This document shows positions 61,067 through 64,000 of a DNA stretch of 64,000 bases, one piece after another. The position numbers and the translations under genes are program-made. This stretch comes from Corvus cornix cornix (taxonomy: Eukaryota; Chordata; Aves; Passeriformes; Corvidae): contig NC_046341.1 of the NCBI RefSeq assembly GCF_000738735.6, positions 806,001 through 870,000 on the forward strand, in the 5' to 3' direction. The notes beneath the pieces were generated by a model. The model was not told the origin of the DNA. It searched no databases and saw nothing but the letters and a program-made list of their open reading frames with translations. Numbering within the stretch: the stretch's first letter is position 1; every line of letters starts with the position of its first letter.

Positions 61067-63483
61067 GTACCGGGGAAACACCGGGGAGATACCGGAGGGG
61101 CGGGGGGGACGAGGGGTTACGGGCCGGTGTGACTGCGCTGCCCGCAGGACATCGCAGACGCGCTGTACACCGTGCCCGAGGTGCTGGCCGAGATCCGCGA
61201 CCGGCCCGCGCGCCGCCGCCTCGCCGCGCTGCCCTGCGAGCTGCGGGTCCGCCGCCCGCGCCCCGACCTGCTGCGCCTCGGTGAGTGCCGGGCAGGCCCC
61301 CGGTTCCCGTCCTGCGCGGGGCACCGCTTCCTTTCCCTCGGCCCCACGGCCCGGCCCCGCCCCGCCCGGCTCTCGCAGCCCGGCCCGGCCCGGCCCGACG
61401 GTGCCATTGTTCCCCGCCCGCAGTAACCGAATTCTCCAAGAAGACCGGGGACTACCCGAGCCTGTCGGCCGCCGACCTGCAGGTGCTCGCCCTCACATGC
61501 CAGCTCCAGGCCGAGATCGACGGCCCCGGCTGCCTCCGCTGGGAGCCGCAGGACAAGGTAGGATCGGCCCGGGGACGGGGCCCCGGTTCCAGCGGCCCCG
61601 CCGACGCCCCGTGCCGCTCCCCAGGTGCGGCTCAGCTCCACCCCGCGGCACCCAGAGGCCCCCCTGCACCTCGCCGGCTTCCACCTGCCCGCCAAGGTAA
61701 GGCCCGGAGGGAGGGCCGAGGGTGTGCGGCCCCTCGGAGCCCCGGGTGAGGGTTCCCCGTGCTGTGCCCCCAGCACAAGCCCGCGGGGAAGGGCCCGCGC
61801 CAGCCAGCCCCGGCAGCGGCCCGGCCCCGCCGGACAGCGACGAGTTCGGATCCTTCCTGTACTGCGGCCGCCCCTGCCCAGCATCGAGGAGGAGCTGCGG
61901 GAGCTGCTGGTGAGAATCTTCTGGAGTTTTCTTTCTGTCCTCGCTCTGTGATTTCTGGCTGGCCTTTCCCGACCCCTCTGTGCCACCCTGACCGTCTCCT
62001 CCCCCCACATGGCCCAGGCCATCTCCAGTAGCCCCGAGCCCCTGGAGGAACACCCGGAGGAACACCGGAGCTCTGCAGATGGGGCCAGCGCCAGCGAAGA
62101 GGAGGAGGATGAGGAGAGCGATGATGAAGGCTGGATAACTCCCAGCAACCTGAAGCAGGCCCAGCAGGACACGGGGCACTGCGACACTGCTCCCGTCGGT
62201 GTCCAGGTCGGCTGTGTCACCACGGACTTTGCCATGCAGGTGGGTGCTGGGCTGCAGCCAGGGCTCAAACCTCGGGGCTGCTCCCACCAAGGCAGTGCCG
62301 AGTCCCTGGGCAGGGGAGAGAGCTTTGGGACAGCTCCGTGTGTCGAACCAGTAGGGTCTCAGTTCCAGAGGCCTGTGCACAGCCTGTCGGGCTCTCACTG
62401 CCCCAGCTGGCAGGGCCCAGTCCCGGCTCCCAGCATTCCCAGCTCCCGGGGTCCCAGGTTGTCCCTGCTCTTGCAGAACGTGCTGCTGCAGATGGGTCTC
62501 CACGTGCTGGCCGTGAACGGGATGCTGATCCGCGGGCCCGGAGCTACATCCTGCGCTGCCACGGCTGCTTCAGGTGCTGGGGCTGATTCCTGCTCCCGGG
62601 CTGAGCCCATGTTCCACGGCCCCGGGAGCTGTGAACCCATCTGTCCCACCCTCACAGGACCACCTCGGACATGACCAAGGTTTTCTGCCCCCACTGCGGT
62701 AACAAGACCCTCAAGAAGGTGGCAGTGAGTGTCAGCGACGATGGGAGTCTCCACATGCATTTCTCCCGCAACCCCAAGGTGCTGAACCCCCGGGGGCTCA
62801 GGGTGAGTACCTGGACAGAATCCCAGACTCACTGAGGTTGGAAAAGACCATCAAGATCCTCAAATCCAACTTGTGACCGATCCTCACCTTGTCAGCCAGA
62901 CCAGAGCACTGACTGCCATGTCCAGTCAATTCCTTGGACACCTCCAGGGATGGGGACTCCACCACCTCCCTGGGCAGCCCCTTCCCATTTTTAACAACCC
63001 TTTCTGTGAAGAAATTCTTCCACTGGGACCCCAGGGATGGGAGCCCAGCCTGTGGCTGGCAGGTTGGAGGGAATCAAAGCAAACTGTGAACATCCTCCAG
63101 ATGTTGCACCTGGACCCCAGGGCTTCTGGGCTTCCCTGCTCAGGTCTCCAGAGGCCTGTGGTCACCTCAGAGTCCCTGGGAGCCGGGGCTGATCCCTTCT
63201 CTCCCGCAGTACCCGCTGCCGGCGCCGCAGGGCGGGAAGCACGCCAACAACCCGCACCTGGTGGAGGACCAGCGCTTCCCGCAGCAGCGCCTGTCCCGCA
63301 AAGCCAGGCAGAAAACCAACGTGTTCCACCCCGACTACCTGGCCGGAGGCCTCTCCCTTCGCCCGAGAATGACGTTGCACAGCCGGGCCCGCGCACGCTG
63401 CACCTGCGCGATGCCGCCCTGGGCGCCGGCCGCCGGCCCTCAAACCCAACGCCGTCACCAAGAAGTTCGTGAAGAGGAGGTGA
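61004..63483 (+). CDS. NOB1: NOB1, PIN-domain endonuclease for 18S rRNA maturation, whole gene; frame broken as sequenced
   Basis: Nine exons with GT-AG junctions match vertebrate NOB1, about 426 residues once the reading frame is followed by homology (human 412). NOB1 cleaves 20S/18S-E pre-rRNA at the 3' end of 18S rRNA in late pre-40S particles. Visible parts: PIN domain (VVADTGAF with the metal-binding Asp10; TEFSKKTGDYPSLSA), an acidic stretch before GWITPSN, a zinc ribbon (CHGC and CPHCGNK) and a basic C-terminus TKKFVKRR. The start at 61004 matches the human start (MARVPHVVAD); an in-frame ATG at 60989 would add five residues. Five one-base losses at G/C runs (two in exon 5, one in exon 7, two in exon 9) break the frame although protein similarity continues on both sides. 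Splice sites, zinc ligands and stop are intact, which favours sequence error over decay. Confidence 0.94.
61148..61280 (+). CDS. NOB1: NOB1 exon 2
   Basis: Acceptor tgcccgcag, donor CTCG|gtgagt. Encodes DIADALYTVPEVLAEIRD, RRRLAALPCELRV and on to LLRL, PIN domain. Very GC-rich and Arg-rich compared with human. Confidence 0.94.
61424..61557 (+). CDS. NOB1: NOB1 exon 3
   Basis: Acceptor cgcccgcag, donor CAAG|gtagga. Encodes VTEFSKKTGDYPSLSAADL and QVLALTCQLQAEI, the strongly conserved PIN segment. Confidence 0.95.
61625..61696 (+). CDS. NOB1: NOB1 exon 4
   Basis: Acceptor gctccccag, donor CCAAG|gtaagg. Encodes VRLSSTPRHPEAPLHLAG and FHLPAK; phase 0 at both ends. Confidence 0.93.
61774..61909 (+). 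CDS. NOB1: NOB1 exon 5, two one-base frame breaks
   Basis: Acceptor tgcccccag, donor CTGCTG|gtgaga. The frame entering from exon 4 reads HKPAG. Homology then continues one frame back as DSDEFGSFLYCGRP and again one frame back as PSIEEELRELL. The length is 136 rather than 138. The breaks map to GGGG at 61785-61788 and CCCC at 61871-61874. Confidence 0.88.
62018..62239 (+). CDS. NOB1: NOB1 exon 6
   Basis: Acceptor atggcccag, donor ATGCAG|gtgggt. Encodes a Ser/Glu-rich acidic region, EEEEDEESDDEGWITPSN, and VGCVTTDFAMQ. In frame throughout (222 bases). Confidence 0.95.
62477..62573 (+). CDS. NOB1: NOB1 exon 7, one-base frame break
   Basis: Acceptor ctcttgcag, donor TTCAG|gtgctg. Encodes NVLLQMGLHVLAVNGMLI, then shifts one frame back to ARSYILRCHGCF, the first Cys pair of the zinc ribbon. 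Length 97 where 98 is expected; the break maps to GGG at 62534-62536. Confidence 0.92.
62658..62802 (+). CDS. NOB1: NOB1 exon 8
   Basis: Acceptor cctcacag, donor CTCAGG|gtgagt. Encodes TTSDMTKVFCPHCGNKTLKK (second Cys pair of the zinc ribbon) and HFSRNPKVLNPRGLR. Frame intact. Confidence 0.96.
62815..63050 (-). mobile_element. CR1 fragment in NOB1 intron 8
   Basis: Antisense CR1: cactgaggttggaaaagacc, gacacctccagggatgggga, ctgggcagcccc and aagaaattcttcc. It makes up most of the 407-bp intron. Confidence 0.82.
63210..63483 (+). CDS. NOB1: NOB1 exon 9 with stop, two one-base frame breaks
   Basis: Acceptor ctcccgcag. Encodes NPHLVEDQRFPQQRLSRK and KTNVFHPDYLAGG, shifts back one frame to PENDVAQPGPRTLHLRDA, and again to LKPNAVTKKFVKRR with stop TGA at 63481-63483. 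The breaks map to CCC at 63355-63357 and CCC at 63437-63439. Confidence 0.9.
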
Positions 63484-63731
63484 GGGGCAGGACGGGCCCC
63501 CGCCTGCAGGACCTGCCTGCCCGGCTGCGGTGGTGGCTCCACCAGGGCAAGGCCTCTCCCAGAACCTGGCATGGGCATGGGCCAGGCCGCTCTGTCGGCA
63601 CTGCGCTGGTGCCCAGAGGGCCACCGTGACTGGGGTGGTGGTGGCTGGGTTTGGGGAGGCCCCAGCATGGGAGAGGGTGGGGTGGCTTCCCTGCTGGCCC
63701 TGGGTGCCCCTGGGCAGGGGCTGTGTCACCC

Positions 63732-63737
63732 AATAAA
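63732..63737 (+). terminator. Poly(A) signal of NOB1 (AATAAA)
   Basis: Canonical AATAAA about 250 bp after the NOB1 stop, followed by a GT-rich downstream element (tgtttgtgtggg). Confidence 0.8.
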
Positions 63738-63759
63738 CACCAAACCCCAAAGCACCGTG

Positions 63760-64000
63760 GCTCAGTCCTGTTTGTGTGGGTGCCTGTGCCAGGGGGAGCC
63801 TTGCTCTGAGCCTCGAGGGATGAGGAGGCTGGGACAGAGGAAGGGAGGATTTCTTTGATGTTTTGCCCCATGGGATCATGAGCTCCAGAAAGACAAAAGC
63901 CCAGGGCAGGGGGTTGTGTCTCACCCTGGCACTAGGCAATGCCCAGGGCTGAAGGGGGAGACTCAGGTAAAGCTTTTTGGATAAATCTGCTGAAATCTTT
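63760..64000. other. Intergenic DNA downstream of NOB1
   Basis: No feature recognised in the last 240 bases. Confidence 0.7.

Noticed and set aside
61117..62268. 383-codon minus-strand open frame
   Set aside because: Shadow of NOB1 exons on the opposite strand, produced by high GC content.
61004..63483. Calling NOB1 a processed or unprocessed pseudogene
   Set aside because: All introns and splice sites are present, similarity is high and breaks occur only at G/C runs in the syntenic functional position next to WWP2. Consensus error is simpler.

Overview
The window is nuclear DNA of a vertebrate, most likely a bird. The evidence is split genes with GT-AG introns, several short 5'-truncated CR1 LINE fragments as the main interspersed repeat, compact introns and strong CpG islands. 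Three protein-coding genes and one microRNA gene are recognised: PSMD7 (+), WWP2 (-), MIR140 inside WWP2 (-), and NOB1 (+). No bacterial, viral or CRISPR feature is present.

Layout. Positions 1-22.7 kb are AT-rich with no recognisable gene: CR1 pieces, AT-rich low-complexity DNA and a few stretches that resemble conserved non-coding elements. In human the DNA flanking PSMD7 on its upstream side is the gene-poor ZFHX3-PSMD7 interval, so this may be its equivalent (inference). Positions 23.2-25.0 kb are a CpG island holding a polypurine tract, a 22-bp tandem array whose every unit carries a YY1-type AAGATGG core, and the PSMD7 start codon. PSMD7 (24519-27774, seven coding exons, 322 aa) encodes proteasome lid subunit Rpn8. 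It runs tail to tail with WWP2, whose poly(A) signal lies only about 0.7 kb away.

WWP2 fills 28.5-60.8 kb on the minus strand. It has 23 coding exons plus an inferred non-coding first exon, and encodes a C2-WW4-HECT ubiquitin ligase of about 905-908 aa. The miR-140 hairpin sits in intron 16, where it lies in mammals. Intron 10 contains an internal CpG island at the place where mammals start the short WWP2-C transcript that carries miR-140.

WWP2 and NOB1 (61004-63483, nine exons) are divergent and share a CpG-island promoter of about 0.2 kb with two ZNF143-type sites, two E-boxes and an ETS site. NOB1 encodes the PIN-domain nuclease that matures 18S rRNA. As sequenced its frame is broken five times, each time by one missing base in a short G or C run. 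One WWP2 exon junction shows the same kind of loss. Consensus error in GC-rich DNA is the simplest explanation. In cell terms the window joins protein degradation (ubiquitin ligase WWP2, proteasome subunit PSMD7) with ribosome maturation (NOB1); in yeast Nob1 is also linked to proteasome assembly.

The features most worth following up are the YY1-site array upstream of PSMD7, the octapeptide repeat expansion in the WWP2 linker, the intron-10 CpG island, and the set of one-base losses.
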